Assembly: GCF_030733265.1 (NCBI RefSeq)
Contig: NZ_JASHJI010000001.1
Coordinates: 186,001 to 250,000 of the forward strand
Origin: Roseibium sp. MMSF_3412
GTDB taxonomy: Bacteria > Pseudomonadota > Alphaproteobacteria > Rhizobiales > Stappiaceae
Direction of reading: 5' to 3'
DNA: 64,000 bases
Shown: positions 35,489 through 43,384 of the stretch, in pieces
How positions within the stretch are numbered: the stretch's first letter is position 1
Layout of the letters: each line of letters starts with the position of its first letter
Translations under genes and position numbers: made by a program
The notes under the pieces: model-generated
Databases searched by the model: none
Told to the model about the DNA's origin: nothing
Seen by the model: the letters and a program-made list of their open reading frames with translations, nothing else

Positions 35489-37186
35489 CTATGCACCAAT
35501 GACTTCAACGCTGTTGCTCGGCCGTGTCGTCACCGTGCCGAGCTTGCGAATGTGATTTTCAACGACGTCCCAGATCTGCGGTCCTTCCGTGCCCTCGTTC
35601 ACGCTGGCCCAACCGGCAACCACGTAGGAGCGCGACGGGTCGATGGTCTCGCCGGTCTTCAGAAGGGTCATGTTCGAAATCCGGCTGCCTTGCGGCTGGG
35701 CGATATCGATCCTGTAGCCAAGCCCGCCGGTGCGCACCATGTCGCCGCCCTGCTGGTAATAGGGGTCCGGATTGAAAATGTTGTCCGCGACGTCTTCCAG
35801 CACGACCTTCAGGAATTCACCCGTCATTTCGGTGCGATAGGCCTTGCCGTAGGTCATCGAGGTCACGTTGAAGATGTCCTCCCGCGTGATTTCCTGGCCC
35901 GGGATCAACGACGGTCCCCAGCGCACACCAGGGCTCAGGGCGATTTCCGCATCGCGCTCGGATAGCAGCGCATCGCAGATGAGATCATCCCAGGTGCCAT
36001 TGAAGTTGCCCCGGCGGTAAAGCAGGCTGTCGGTCTTGCCGATGACCTCCGACAACTCGGCGGTATAGGGCGCACGTTGCTCATCGATGAGCGCGGCGAC
36101 CTCCGCATCCGGTTCGATAACATCGGAGAAAACCGGAATGAGCTTGTGCCGATAGCCCATGAGCTGTCCGTTGCGGATGTCGAGATCGACGCGGCTGACA
36201 AACTTTCCGTTCGAACCGGACGGGACGATGATCGTCTTGCCTGACAGCACCGGTTCGGGAAGGGCATCATGGGTGTGGCCGGACAGGATGACGTCGATCC
36301 CGCTGACCACAGTCGCCATCTTCTTGTCGACGTCGAAGCCGTTGTGGCTCAGAACGACGACGCACTCCGCGCCCTCCGCGCGCACTTCGTCGACCATCGC
36401 CTGCATGTTTTCGTCGCGGATGCCGAAGGCGAATTCGGGGAACATCCAGCCCGGGTTGGCGATCGGCATATAGGGAAATGCCTGCCCGATGACCGCGATC
36501 CTGGTGCCGCCGCGCTCGAACATCTTGTAGGGCGGGAAAAGCTCCGTCGGCTCGTCCCATTCGACATCGAAGATGTTCTGGCCGAGCGCTGCAAAGGGAA
36601 GGTCCTCGACGATCTCGGTGACCCGGTCGCTGCCGAGGGTGAATTCCCAGTGAAACGTCATCGCGTCCGGGCTCAGCGCGTTCATGACATTGACCATGTC
36701 CTGCCCGTCCGTCTTGTAGCAGGTGTAGGAGCCGTGCCAGGTGTCGCCGCCATCAAGCAGAATGGCGTCGGGGCGGTCGGCGCGAATGGCCTTGATCACG
36801 GTTGCCACACGATCCAGTCCGCCGACGCGGCCATAACCTTTCGCCAGAGACGAAAAGTCGCCGGAGCTCAACGCATAGTGGCTCGGGCTGCCGTCCGCGA
36901 TGCCGTAGAGCTTGCGGAACTGCGCGCCGGTCACGTGCGGCACGGCGCCCCGGTTGTCGCCAACGCCGATGTTTTCAGAAGGTTCCCGGAAATAGATCGG
37001 TTTCAGCTGCGCATGGATGTCTGTCACATGAATGAGCGAGACATTTCCAAACGTATCGAATTCCAGAAGCTGGTCCTGGGTCAGCGCCTGCTGCGCAGCA
37101 AGGCGCGCCCAATTGCCGAAACCAGAGGCTCCGACAACTGCGGATGCTGCCATTCCAACCTGCAGAAAATCGCGACGCGAAATCAT
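35489..37186 (-). CDS. soxB: SoxB, thiosulfohydrolase
   Basis: The 565-residue product has a Tat signal (MISRRDFLQVGMAASAVVGA). Its metallophosphatase-like di-metal site shows HVTDIHAQL, LLDGGDTWHGSYTCY, VVLSHNGFDVD and ILSGHTHDALPEP, followed by the C-terminal 5'-nucleotidase-like domain (FNVTSMTYGKAYRTEMTG). It hydrolyses the terminal sulfone of SoxY-bound thiosulfonate to release sulfate, the defining step of the Sox pathway. A palindromic operator-like site lies about 25 bp upstream of its ATG, so soxB-F may have their own promoter. Confidence 0.96.
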   Translation of the reverse strand: MISRRDFLQVGMAASAVVGASGFGNWARLAAQQALTQDQLLEFDTFGNVSLIHVTDIHAQLKPIYFREPSENIGVGDNRGAVPHVTGAQFRKLYGIADGSPSHYALSSGDFSSLAKGYGRVGGLDRVATVIKAIRADRPDAILLDGGDTWHGSYTCYKTDGQDMVNVMNALSPDAMTFHWEFTLGSDRVTEIVEDLPFAALGQNIFDVEWDEPTELFPPYKMFERGGTRIAVIGQAFPYMPIANPGWMFPEFAFGIRDENMQAMVDEVRAEGAECVVVLSHNGFDVDKKMATVVSGIDVILSGHTHDALPEPVLSGKTIIVPSGSNGKFVSRVDLDIRNGQLMGYRHKLIPVFSDVIEPDAEVAALIDEQRAPYTAELSEVIGKTDSLLYRRGNFNGTWDDLICDALLSERDAEIALSPGVRWGPSLIPGQEITREDIFNVTSMTYGKAYRTEMTGEFLKVVLEDVADNIFNPDPYYQQGGDMVRTGGLGYRIDIAQPQGSRISNMTLLKTGETIDPSRSYVVAGWASVNEGTEGPQIWDVVENHIRKLGTVTTRPSNSVEVIGA

Positions 37187-37210
37187 ATTCCTGCTCGCTC
37201 CTCAAATCAT

Positions 37211-37226
37211 ATGCGCATAAGTGAAT
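37211..37226. promoter_or_regulatory. Candidate SoxR operator, site 2 (soxB)
   Basis: ATGC-N8-GAAT (one change from ATTC-N8-GAAT) lies in the soxA-soxB gap, just upstream of soxB. Read on the minus strand, GATATATTCAC ... ATGATT is shared with the soxV-soxS gap at 41029-41052. Confidence 0.4.
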
Positions 37227-37278
37227 ATATCTCTTCGAGAAAAGGGCCCCGATTGGAAACCGGGACCCCGACGTTACA

Positions 37279-38130
37279 TCAGTTACGGACGGACGGCCCT
37301 TCGACGCTCAGGCCGTTCCCGCGCGAAGCAACGTAGAGTTCAAGGGCGATGAACTCGGTCGAACCGGGCTTGTAGGTCTCGGCCCGCGTGTCGCGCACAC
37401 ACCCCTTGAACCGTGCATGCACGGAATTGAGCTTGGTGTTTTTCAGCCTGTACGTCGGAAAGCCATTGATATGACCCTGGCTCAGGTGATCGGCGCGGAT
37501 CATCAGGCCATAGCTGTCCTCGTGGCAGTTCGCACAAGACAGCTCAAGTTGACCTGTCCGGGTATAGTAGAGCTCCTTGCCCTGCTCCCATGTTTCCTTT
37601 GCCGGACCGTCGATCGCGACATTGACGGGCATGCCGCGCGAGACGGAGGAAATCAGGGCAACCATGTCGGTCATGTCACCGCCGGTGTATTTCCACTTCT
37701 GTGCGCCCATATGCGTCGTACGGCAATCGTTGATCTCCATCTCGATGGTGGTCACCTTGCCTTTTTCGTCGTTCCATTTCGGATAGACAGCACGAACGCC
37801 GGCCATTGTTTCGGGACCTTCGTGGCAGCTTGCGCATGACTTGCCCGCGCTACCATCGACCGTTTCCCAGTTCACCATCGCGTTCTCGACGCCAATCATT
37901 CCCGGATTGTCGAAATCATCCATCTGGAACGCCTGCGTCTCGTCGGAACGGAACCGCCAACCGGAATAGATCGTCGAGAGGTTTTCCGTATGCGCTGGCG
38001 CGTCGGTCTCCGTGACGATGGAGATGTCACCATTGATTGTCAGACTGTCTTCGTCCGGATCGGACATTGCCAGACCCGGCATCAATACCAGTGCCGCGAC
38101 AGAGCCGATTGCTATTGTCGTATATTTCAC
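37279..38130 (-). CDS. soxA: SoxA, dihaem cytochrome subunit of SoxAX
   Basis: The product has 283 residues from a GTG at 38130 with GGGAGGAAGG just upstream; an in-frame ATG at 38163 lacks a ribosome site and overlaps soxZ. A signal peptide ends near LMPGLAMS. Haem sites are CASCHEGPETM and CANCHEDSYGL, and the catalytic cysteine is in ARFKGCVRDTRAE, where the Cys ligates the active haem. SoxAX joins thiosulfate oxidatively to the SoxY cysteine. The second haem site makes it the dihaem type, as in Paracoccus. It is followed by a 92-bp gap before soxB. Confidence 0.94.
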   Translation of the reverse strand: MKYTTIAIGSVAALVLMPGLAMSDPDEDSLTINGDISIVTETDAPAHTENLSTIYSGWRFRSDETQAFQMDDFDNPGMIGVENAMVNWETVDGSAGKSCASCHEGPETMAGVRAVYPKWNDEKGKVTTIEMEINDCRTTHMGAQKWKYTGGDMTDMVALISSVSRGMPVNVAIDGPAKETWEQGKELYYTRTGQLELSCANCHEDSYGLMIRADHLSQGHINGFPTYRLKNTKLNSVHARFKGCVRDTRAETYKPGSTEFIALELYVASRGNGLSVEGPSVRN

Positions 38131-38166
38131 GCCTTCCTCCCTCAACCAGACGCTTGTCATCAACGG

Positions 38167-38496
38167 TCAGCCGACCGTGATCTTCTTTGTCGTGTCGTAG
38201 ACGGAGCCGTCGTCGTCGTACCAGGTGAACTTGAATTCACCGGATTCCGGCACGACCGCCTCGAACTGGAAGTAGGGATTGGTTGATATGGCCGGTTCAA
38301 GCGTAACGTCGATGACGTTCTCACCGTTGAAATCGGCGGTGAAACGATTGATGATCGAGCGCGGAATGACATTGCCGTCATCGTCCTTGCGCTGACCGCT
38401 TTCCATCTTGTGGCTGATCAGCGTCTTGATGGTGATCGTTTCACCTGCCGCAGCCTTCTTGGGAACCTTTACCCGTGGTTTCACACCAGATGCCAT
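38167..38496 (-). CDS. soxZ: SoxZ, sulfur-carrier partner subunit
   Basis: The 109-residue protein is all beta and has no signal peptide (typical, since it is exported with SoxY by the Tat route). Conserved pieces are KPRVKVPKKAAAGETITIKTLISHKMESGQR and FTADFNGENV, with a C-terminal FKFTWYDDDGSVY. With SoxY it forms the SoxYZ carrier on which all intermediates are bound. The gene lies between soxY and soxA in the usual order. Confidence 0.95.
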   Translation of the reverse strand: MASGVKPRVKVPKKAAAGETITIKTLISHKMESGQRKDDDGNVIPRSIINRFTADFNGENVIDVTLEPAISTNPYFQFEAVVPESGEFKFTWYDDDGSVYDTTKKITVG

Positions 38497-38521
38497 GATT
38501 TTTCTCCTAATGCCTTGCCGA

Positions 38522-38944
38522 TCAGCCGCCGCAGCCGCCGATGGTCACCTTCACGTTGGCCTTGGCCATCTGGAAGGACCCGTCTTCCATCTTCGCGATC
38601 GCAACCACGTTCTGGGTCGTGGCGAGACGGATACGCGTCGAGGCGCCGCGGGACGCACTGAGCGGACCGAACTTGAACGTCGCGACGTTCGGCACAGGAT
38701 TACCGTCGGCGAACAGAGTGACCTCAGCTGCGCCCGGGGCGTCGAAGGCGATCGGAACGGTGTTGCCGTTTTCGGCGATCTCAGGCGCTGTCAGGGTGAT
38801 CGCCCCTTCGCCCATGTCCGCGCCACCGGTCAGTTCCGCGATTGCGTCGTCCGTCAGGGTGGCAAATGCAGGCAGGCTCGACAGGGTCGCCAGGACGAAG
38901 GTGCCGGAGCCGAATGCAAGTAGCTTTCGCCGCGTCATTTCCAT
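38522..38944 (-). CDS. soxY: SoxY, sulfur-carrier protein
   Basis: The product has 140 residues from the ATG at 38944 (GGAG six bases upstream; an earlier ATG at 38956 is also in frame). A Tat signal (MTRRKLLAFGSGTFVLATL) is present. The C-terminus ends in the carrier motif KVTIGGCGG, whose Cys carries the sulfur intermediates. The rest is an immunoglobulin-like domain. It forms the heterodimer with SoxZ and lies directly downstream of soxX. Confidence 0.96.
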   Translation of the reverse strand: MEMTRRKLLAFGSGTFVLATLSSLPAFATLTDDAIAELTGGADMGEGAITLTAPEIAENGNTVPIAFDAPGAAEVTLFADGNPVPNVATFKFGPLSASRGASTRIRLATTQNVVAIAKMEDGSFQMAKANVKVTIGGCGG

Positions 38945-38966
38945 TTTGATCTCCATATCAGGACGC

Positions 38967-39440
38967 TCACTCTTCCTTGAGCGTTACGAGAAAGGCGACA
39001 ACGTCTTCGATCTGCTGGGCAGTCAGCAGCGGCTGCACGTCGCCGTCGCCATGGGCGTCGCCGGTATAGGCGTCACCGAGGCGAACAAAGCCTTCGGTCT
39101 TGTAAAAGGATGGCATCAGACTGCCTTCGAACATCACCTTCGCGTTCGCAACGATGCCGCGCAACTCCGCGACGGACCACCTGTCGGCGACACCGTCGAG
39201 CGGTGGGCCGATCTCGCCGTGGAACGCCAGGTGGCTCAGGGCCGACACCTGATGACAGGCGATGCAGTTACCGGCACCCTTGTTCATGATTTCAGCCCCT
39301 GCGGCCGGATCGCCGGCCACGCCGGACAGCGAAACATCAACAGCGCCATCCGTGAAGACGACGTCCGTCGGCTTGACCCCCTCGGCGAAAGCCGTCGAAG
39401 CAACAAGCATCGCAGCCAAGCTGAAAATTGCGTGTTTCAT
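38967..39440 (-). CDS. soxX: SoxX, monohaem cytochrome subunit of SoxAX
   Basis: The product has 157 residues with a Sec signal (AIFSLAAMLVASTAFAEG). One haem site is GNCIACHQVSALSH and the likely Met ligand is in GSLMPSFYKTEGF. It accepts electrons from the SoxA reaction. It is the first gene of soxXYZA; a strong GGGAGGACC site precedes its ATG. Two abutting palindromes in the 150-bp gap upstream are good operator candidates. Confidence 0.94.
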   Translation of the reverse strand: MKHAIFSLAAMLVASTAFAEGVKPTDVVFTDGAVDVSLSGVAGDPAAGAEIMNKGAGNCIACHQVSALSHLAFHGEIGPPLDGVADRWSVAELRGIVANAKVMFEGSLMPSFYKTEGFVRLGDAYTGDAHGDGDVQPLLTAQQIEDVVAFLVTLKEE

Positions 39441-39496
39441 TGGTCCTCCCTCAGCCGATTCCGGCGACCTTTCGTGCGACCATACAGCACATATTC

Positions 39497-39512
39497 GTTA
39501 TTACGCAATAAC
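39497..39512. promoter_or_regulatory. Palindrome upstream of soxX
   Basis: A perfect inverted repeat (GTTATT ACGC AATAAC) directly abuts the ATTC-N8-GAAT site at 39515. Its centre is AT-rich and it may be a second operator half or part of the promoter region. Confidence 0.4.
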
Positions 39513-39514
39513 AA

Positions 39515-39530
39515 ATTCAATTAAATGAAT
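39515..39530. promoter_or_regulatory. Candidate SoxR operator, site 3 (soxX)
   Basis: An exact ATTC-N8-GAAT (ATTC AATTAAAT GAAT) lies within a longer palindrome AAATTCA...TGAATTT, about 75 bp before the soxX start. The soxX-soxW gap is one of the two regions bound by SoxR in studied Paracoccus/Pseudaminobacter clusters (established knowledge). Confidence 0.65.
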
Positions 39531-39592
39531 TTATCGATTTGTTCGCATGCGCAGCAAAAACGCAACAAAATGTCGCGCTGCAGTATCGATAG

Positions 39593-40153
39593 TCACTTGT
39601 TTTGACTTTCGAACTTGCGCGCATGGTACTTCTGGAAGGGCTCGTCGCCGGCATAGCCCTCTTCAACCACCCATGTCAGCATGTTCAGCGTCGTCCAGCG
39701 CCCGAAGGCGCCGGGCATGTTCGCGACGGCTGCCTGTGCCGCGGTGACATTATCCGCAACTTCGGTCGGAAAGAAAATGATGTTCGGTGTAAACAGCGCG
39801 CCCCACCGTTTGACCATGTCCTTCTCCGGCAGGGTCGTGCCGTCGAAATCGGTGACTTCGACGTCACCGAACATGTTTATCTGGACCACAAAATAGTTGT
39901 CCTCGATGTACTGGGAGATTTCCGGCACCACGAAAACTTCCTCGTGCATCCGCTTGCAGTAGATACAGCCGCGCTGTTCGACAATCACCATGAGGCGTTT
40001 GCCTTCCGTGTTTGCCTCTTCCAGGTCTTCAGTGAGATCCTTGAAGGTATCGCGCATCCAGGATGCCTTGTGGAGCCCGTCATCGCCGATCTCGGCAGCA
40101 AACACCTGCATCGAGAAAAAGACTGCGCACAGCGCCCAGAGCAAACGTGTCAT
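39593..40153 (-). CDS. soxW: SoxW, periplasmic thioredoxin
   Basis: The product has 186 residues from the ATG at 40153 (GGAGG seven bases before). A signal peptide (LLWALCAVFFSMQVFAAE) and a thioredoxin fold with the active motif RGCIYCKRMHEEVF are visible, with the cis-Pro near FTPNIIFF. It is kept reduced by SoxV and passes electrons to periplasmic Sox proteins. The longer frame to 40273 overlaps soxV and has no start support. SoxV is upstream, with the gap between them about 110 bp. Confidence 0.92.
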   Translation of the reverse strand: MTRLLWALCAVFFSMQVFAAEIGDDGLHKASWMRDTFKDLTEDLEEANTEGKRLMVIVEQRGCIYCKRMHEEVFVVPEISQYIEDNYFVVQINMFGDVEVTDFDGTTLPEKDMVKRWGALFTPNIIFFPTEVADNVTAAQAAVANMPGAFGRWTTLNMLTWVVEEGYAGDEPFQKYHARKFESQNK

Positions 40154-40265
40154 TGTCATTCCTCCTCCATTTGAGCCCTTGTGAATGCGACGGGGCTCTC
40201 GTGCGGTGAATCTGAAGTTCGTTCGAAGCCGGCTGCAAAATGGGTCGAACGTCAGATTCAGGTGA

Positions 40266-41006
40266 CTAGCCAATGGCGCTGAACCAGGGAACGGTTTCCA
40301 GCATCCATTGCGCGATGATGTTGATGGAATTCGTCGCGATCAGGACCCCGAACAGGACCAGGAATGCTCCCATGAGCTTTTCGACGACGCCAAGATATTT
40401 TCGAAATCCGGCCATCCATGACATGAAAGGACCGATGAAAAGAGCCGCGACAACAAAGGGAAGCGTCATACCGAGGCCGTAGACGAACAGAAGCACGGCC
40501 CCCTGACCCGCGGTTTCCTGGCCAGCGGCGGTAAACAGGATCGCCGCGAGAACCGGTCCGACGCACGGTGTCCACCCGAAAGCAAATGCAAGCCCGACGA
40601 CATAAGCGCCGAGCAGGCTGGCGTTTGTTGCTTGTCCGGTCTCAACCCGAAGCTGCCGATAAAGGATGCCGATCCGGATCACACCCAGGAAATGAAGGCC
40701 CATCGCAATGATGATTGCAGCCGCAATCCAGCGCAGCACGTCGAAATACTCGCGCACCAGCTGGCCGAATGCACTGGCCGTGGCCCCAAGCCCCATGAAG
40801 ACAGTGATCACGCCCAGCGCAAAACAACAGGCAGACAGAAAGGCGCGCAGCTTCACGCTACGGGAAATGTCGGTCTCCATCTCCACCTGATTCACCCCGA
40901 CACCTGCCAGGTAGCTCAGGTAGAAGGGAACAATCGGCAGGATGCAGGGCGACAGGAACGACAGAAGCCCTGCGGCCAACGCACCGAAATAGGTGATCTC
41001 GAACAT
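40266..41006 (-). CDS. soxV: SoxV, CcdA/DsbD-type thiol transporter
   Basis: The 246-residue membrane protein has six segments. The paired cysteines of the CcdA family are in LLSFLSPCILPIVPFY and FAFGWTPCVGPVLAA. It moves reducing power from cytoplasmic thioredoxin across the membrane to SoxW. It is first in the minus-strand soxVW pair and divergent from soxS, with a 51-bp gap carrying an operator-like site. Confidence 0.93.
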   Translation of the reverse strand: MFEITYFGALAAGLLSFLSPCILPIVPFYLSYLAGVGVNQVEMETDISRSVKLRAFLSACCFALGVITVFMGLGATASAFGQLVREYFDVLRWIAAAIIIAMGLHFLGVIRIGILYRQLRVETGQATNASLLGAYVVGLAFAFGWTPCVGPVLAAILFTAAGQETAGQGAVLLFVYGLGMTLPFVVAALFIGPFMSWMAGFRKYLGVVEKLMGAFLVLFGVLIATNSINIIAQWMLETVPWFSAIG

Positions 41007-41033
41007 GGAATGAGCTGCTTCTCAGCTTGATAT

Positions 41034-41049
41034 ATTCACAAATTAGATT
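41034..41049. promoter_or_regulatory. Candidate SoxR operator, site 4 (soxV/soxS)
   Basis: ATTC-N8-GATT (one change from the palindrome) lies in the divergent soxV-soxS gap, so one site could control both directions. This gap is the second SoxR-bound region known in related clusters. Confidence 0.5.
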
Positions 41050-41057
41050 ATGATTAA

Positions 41058-41456
41058 GTGTGTGCACTCGTCAATCGGGGTTTCGAATTGACATTGTTGA
41101 AGACGCTGATCGTTCTGATGCTCGCGCTCGCGCCGGTCGGGGCGCATGCGGAGACGTTCTTGCTCATGGCAGAGGAAGACGGGTGCCACTGGTGTGCCAG
41201 GTGGAACAAAGAGATCGCACATATCTATCCAAAGACGGCCGAAGGTAGAACCGCTCCGCTGAGACGCTATAACTTGCATGGCGACGTGCCCGATGTGGCC
41301 TTCCAAAGGAAGGTTCGCTTCACACCGACCTTCATTCTCGTGCACAATGGCAACGAAGTCGGTCGAATCGAGGGGTACCCCGGTGAGGATTTTTTTTGGA
41401 GCTTGCTCGGCATGATGTTCAGCCAGGCAAACATTCCTCTGGATAAGACAGGTTGA
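41058..41456 (+). CDS. soxS: SoxS, thioredoxin-like periplasmic protein
   Basis: The product has 132 residues from 41058, with a hydrophobic signal (LLKTLIVLMLALAPVGAHAET). The redox motif is DGCHWCARWNKE, and the cis-Pro region is FTPTFILVHNG. In Paracoccus SoxS is needed for full sox expression and reactivates SoxYZ. The start is uncertain; a TTG nearer the signal peptide is possible because no clear ribosome site precedes 41058. It lies 6 bp before soxR. Confidence 0.85.
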   Translation: MCALVNRGFELTLLKTLIVLMLALAPVGAHAETFLLMAEEDGCHWCARWNKEIAHIYPKTAEGRTAPLRRYNLHGDVPDVAFQRKVRFTPTFILVHNGNEVGRIEGYPGEDFFWSLLGMMFSQANIPLDKTG

Positions 41457-41462
41457 TTGAGC

Positions 41463-41846
41463 ATGAGCGCTGACACCCAAGGCACGCCAGAGAGTGCGAA
41501 GGAAGGCACATCCCGTCTGCCGGTGTTCGACGCCGACATGTGTGCCGAAGACATGGACAGGATGATGAAGAACGCCCAGCGCGCCTCCAATTTCCTGAAA
41601 GCCATCAGCCACGAAGGCCGGTTGATGATACTGTGTCACCTGGCCTCCGGCGAAAAGTCGGTCGCCGAACTGGAAAATCTTCTCTCAGCGCGGCAAGCGG
41701 CCGTGTCGCAGCAGCTGACACGTCTCAGACTTGAAGGTCTGGTGACCCCGCGCCGTGATGGCAAGGCGATCTACTACAGCTTGACAGACGACCGGCCCAA
41801 GCAAATCATGGAAGTGGTCTATGACCTGTTCTGCCGGGAGGAGTAA
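41463..41846 (+). CDS. soxR: SoxR, ArsR-family regulator
   Basis: The 127-residue winged-helix repressor shows LKAISHEGRLMILCHLASGEKSVAELE, SARQAAVSQQLTRLRLEGLV and the wing RRDGKAIYYSLTD. It has two cysteines in the positions used by persulfide sensors of the SqrR/BigR group, LCHL in helix 2 and DLFC near the C-terminus, plus a third near the N-terminus (DMCAED). It probably represses the sox operons until polysulfide links these cysteines. The ATG at 41463 is preferred to an in-frame TTG at 41457. A MITE follows 24 bp after its stop. Confidence 0.9.
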   Translation: MSADTQGTPESAKEGTSRLPVFDADMCAEDMDRMMKNAQRASNFLKAISHEGRLMILCHLASGEKSVAELENLLSARQAAVSQQLTRLRLEGLVTPRRDGKAIYYSLTDDRPKQIMEVVYDLFCREE

Positions 41847-41870
41847 CCGAGCGCTGTTCTGGCGTCCGGT

Positions 41871-42138
41871 TAGGGTCAGAACTGATTAATTTGGATGAAT
41901 TGGTAGGGATGAATTTTTTCGGACACGAGGTGCAAAGCTGCAGGAAACCGTCCGGTTTCCGAAGATTTGCAACGACGTTGCCGGCCAAGTTCATCCTACC
42001 CCTCAGGGACGCAAAAGCGGCTTCGATCTACTACGTCAAACCGCTCAACCGGGCAGGAAGCCCGCTTGTCGCGCTTTTCTTTGCAGCTCATTGCGGTTTG
42101 CTGCGCCAATTCAACCAAATTAATGAGTCCTGACCCTA
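41871..42138. mobile_element. MITE-like element, copy B (268 bp)
   Basis: Left end TAGGGTCAGAACTGATTAAT and right end, on the other strand, TAGGGTCAGGACTCATTAAT, extend to about 24 bp of inverted repeat flanked by TA. It has exactly the length of copy A and a related end, but the interior differs. An inner pair GGTAGGGATGAA / TTCATCCTACC encloses a smaller hairpin GAAACCGTCCGGTTTC. It has no open frame of note. It separates soxR from soxT1, and its right end abuts the soxT1 ribosome site. Confidence 0.75.
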
Positions 42139-42152
42139 GGGAGGAGACGGAC

Positions 42153-43208
42153 ATGCTGGAGGCGCTTGGAGAAGCCAACGCGGTTGCGCTGATTGGCCTT
42201 ATGGGTGGGATCGCCCTGGGTCTTGCCGCGCGTATCGGACGATTCTGCACGCTCGGAGCTATCGAAGACGTGCTCTATGGTGCAGACGACCGGCGTATGC
42301 GCATGTGGGGTCTTGCAATCGGCGTTGCCATTATCGGCTCGCATGCGGCCATGTCTTCCGGACTTCTTGAAGGATCAAGCACTGCTTATCTCGACAGGGT
42401 CTGGAACCCACTGGGTTCGATCGTCGGCGGGCTCATGTTCGGCTATGGCATGGCCCTTTGCGGAAATTGCGGATATGGCGCTCTCGCCCGCCTCGGCGGC
42501 GGCGATCTGCGGGCATTTGTCATGGTCATCGTCATGGGGTTGTCTGCCTATTTTGTCATGTCCGGACCTCTTGCCCATGCGCGCGTATGGCTGTTTCCGG
42601 TCGAGACCGGTGCCGAAACGCCGCAAGGTGTCAGCCAATTCTTCGATGCCGCGTTCGGAATTGCACCCATCGTGACAGGCCTTGCCATTGGCGGGCTGAT
42701 AATTGCATTCACCCTGTCGAGCGCCGGCTTCCGGAAGTCGCCGTGGCATATCTTCTGGGGAAGTGTCGTCGGGCTTGCAATCGTTTCGGGTTGGGTCGGC
42801 ACTTATTGGGTGGCCATGACCGGGTTCGAGTCGGAACCAATCGAGACGCACACATTCGCCGCGCCCATCGGCGACACGATTTACTACGGCATGACCGCCT
42901 CCGGAAACACCTTGTCCTTCAGCGTTGGCTCCGTCGTCGGCGTTGTCATTGGCGCTTTCCTCGGGTCCTTCGCCAAGGGACACTTCCGCTGGGAGGCCTG
43001 CGAGGATCCGCGCGAACTCAGACGTCAGATCACAGGTGCGGCAATCATGGGTCCCGGCGCGATCCTTGCCGTCGGCTGCAGCGTCGGTCAGGGCATTTCC
43101 GCTTTCTCCGTCCTTGCCTACAGCGCACCGGTGACATTCCTGGCGATTTTCGCCGGAGCTGCCTTCGGCCTGAAACAGCTCATCACGGGGTTTGCGCCCG
43201 CCGAATGA
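42153..43208 (+). CDS. soxT: YeeE/YedE-family sulfur-compound transporter, SoxT1-like
   Basis: The product has 351 residues from the ATG at 42153 (GGGAGGAG upstream); the frame is open to 41967 through the MITE. Two YeeE repeats have about ten membrane segments. The conserved Cys/Gly motifs are GNCGYGALARLGGGDLR and AVGCSVGQGISAFSVLA, where the cysteines line the thiosulfate path in the characterised YeeE. SoxT proteins occur next to soxSR and probably import thiosulfate or another sulfur anion for signalling or metabolism. The MITE upstream now separates it from soxR. Confidence 0.87.
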   Translation: MLEALGEANAVALIGLMGGIALGLAARIGRFCTLGAIEDVLYGADDRRMRMWGLAIGVAIIGSHAAMSSGLLEGSSTAYLDRVWNPLGSIVGGLMFGYGMALCGNCGYGALARLGGGDLRAFVMVIVMGLSAYFVMSGPLAHARVWLFPVETGAETPQGVSQFFDAAFGIAPIVTGLAIGGLIIAFTLSSAGFRKSPWHIFWGSVVGLAIVSGWVGTYWVAMTGFESEPIETHTFAAPIGDTIYYGMTASGNTLSFSVGSVVGVVIGAFLGSFAKGHFRWEACEDPRELRRQITGAAIMGPGAILAVGCSVGQGISAFSVLAYSAPVTFLAIFAGAAFGLKQLITGFAPAE

Positions 43209-43262
43209 CAACGCCCTCCAACAAGCAATCGGTACGCACAAACGAACGGGGCTCATTTACAT

Positions 43263-43278
43263 ATTCAAAATTTCGCAT
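43263..43278. promoter_or_regulatory. Candidate SoxR operator, site 5 (second soxT)
   Basis: ATTC-N8-GCAT (one change) lies about 110 bp upstream of the second YeeE/YedE gene, within an AT-rich gap (CATATTCAAAATTTCGCAT). It supports the second transporter being in the same regulon. Confidence 0.4.
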
Positions 43279-43384
43279 TTCCTGATGTTTTCTTGAGATC
43301 GGTCAATGCGCGCCGGGACGCCGTCGCCAGACTGGAGGGATCTTGAACTGATGACAGCGCTGATCCCGCTGCACCGGATCGCTC

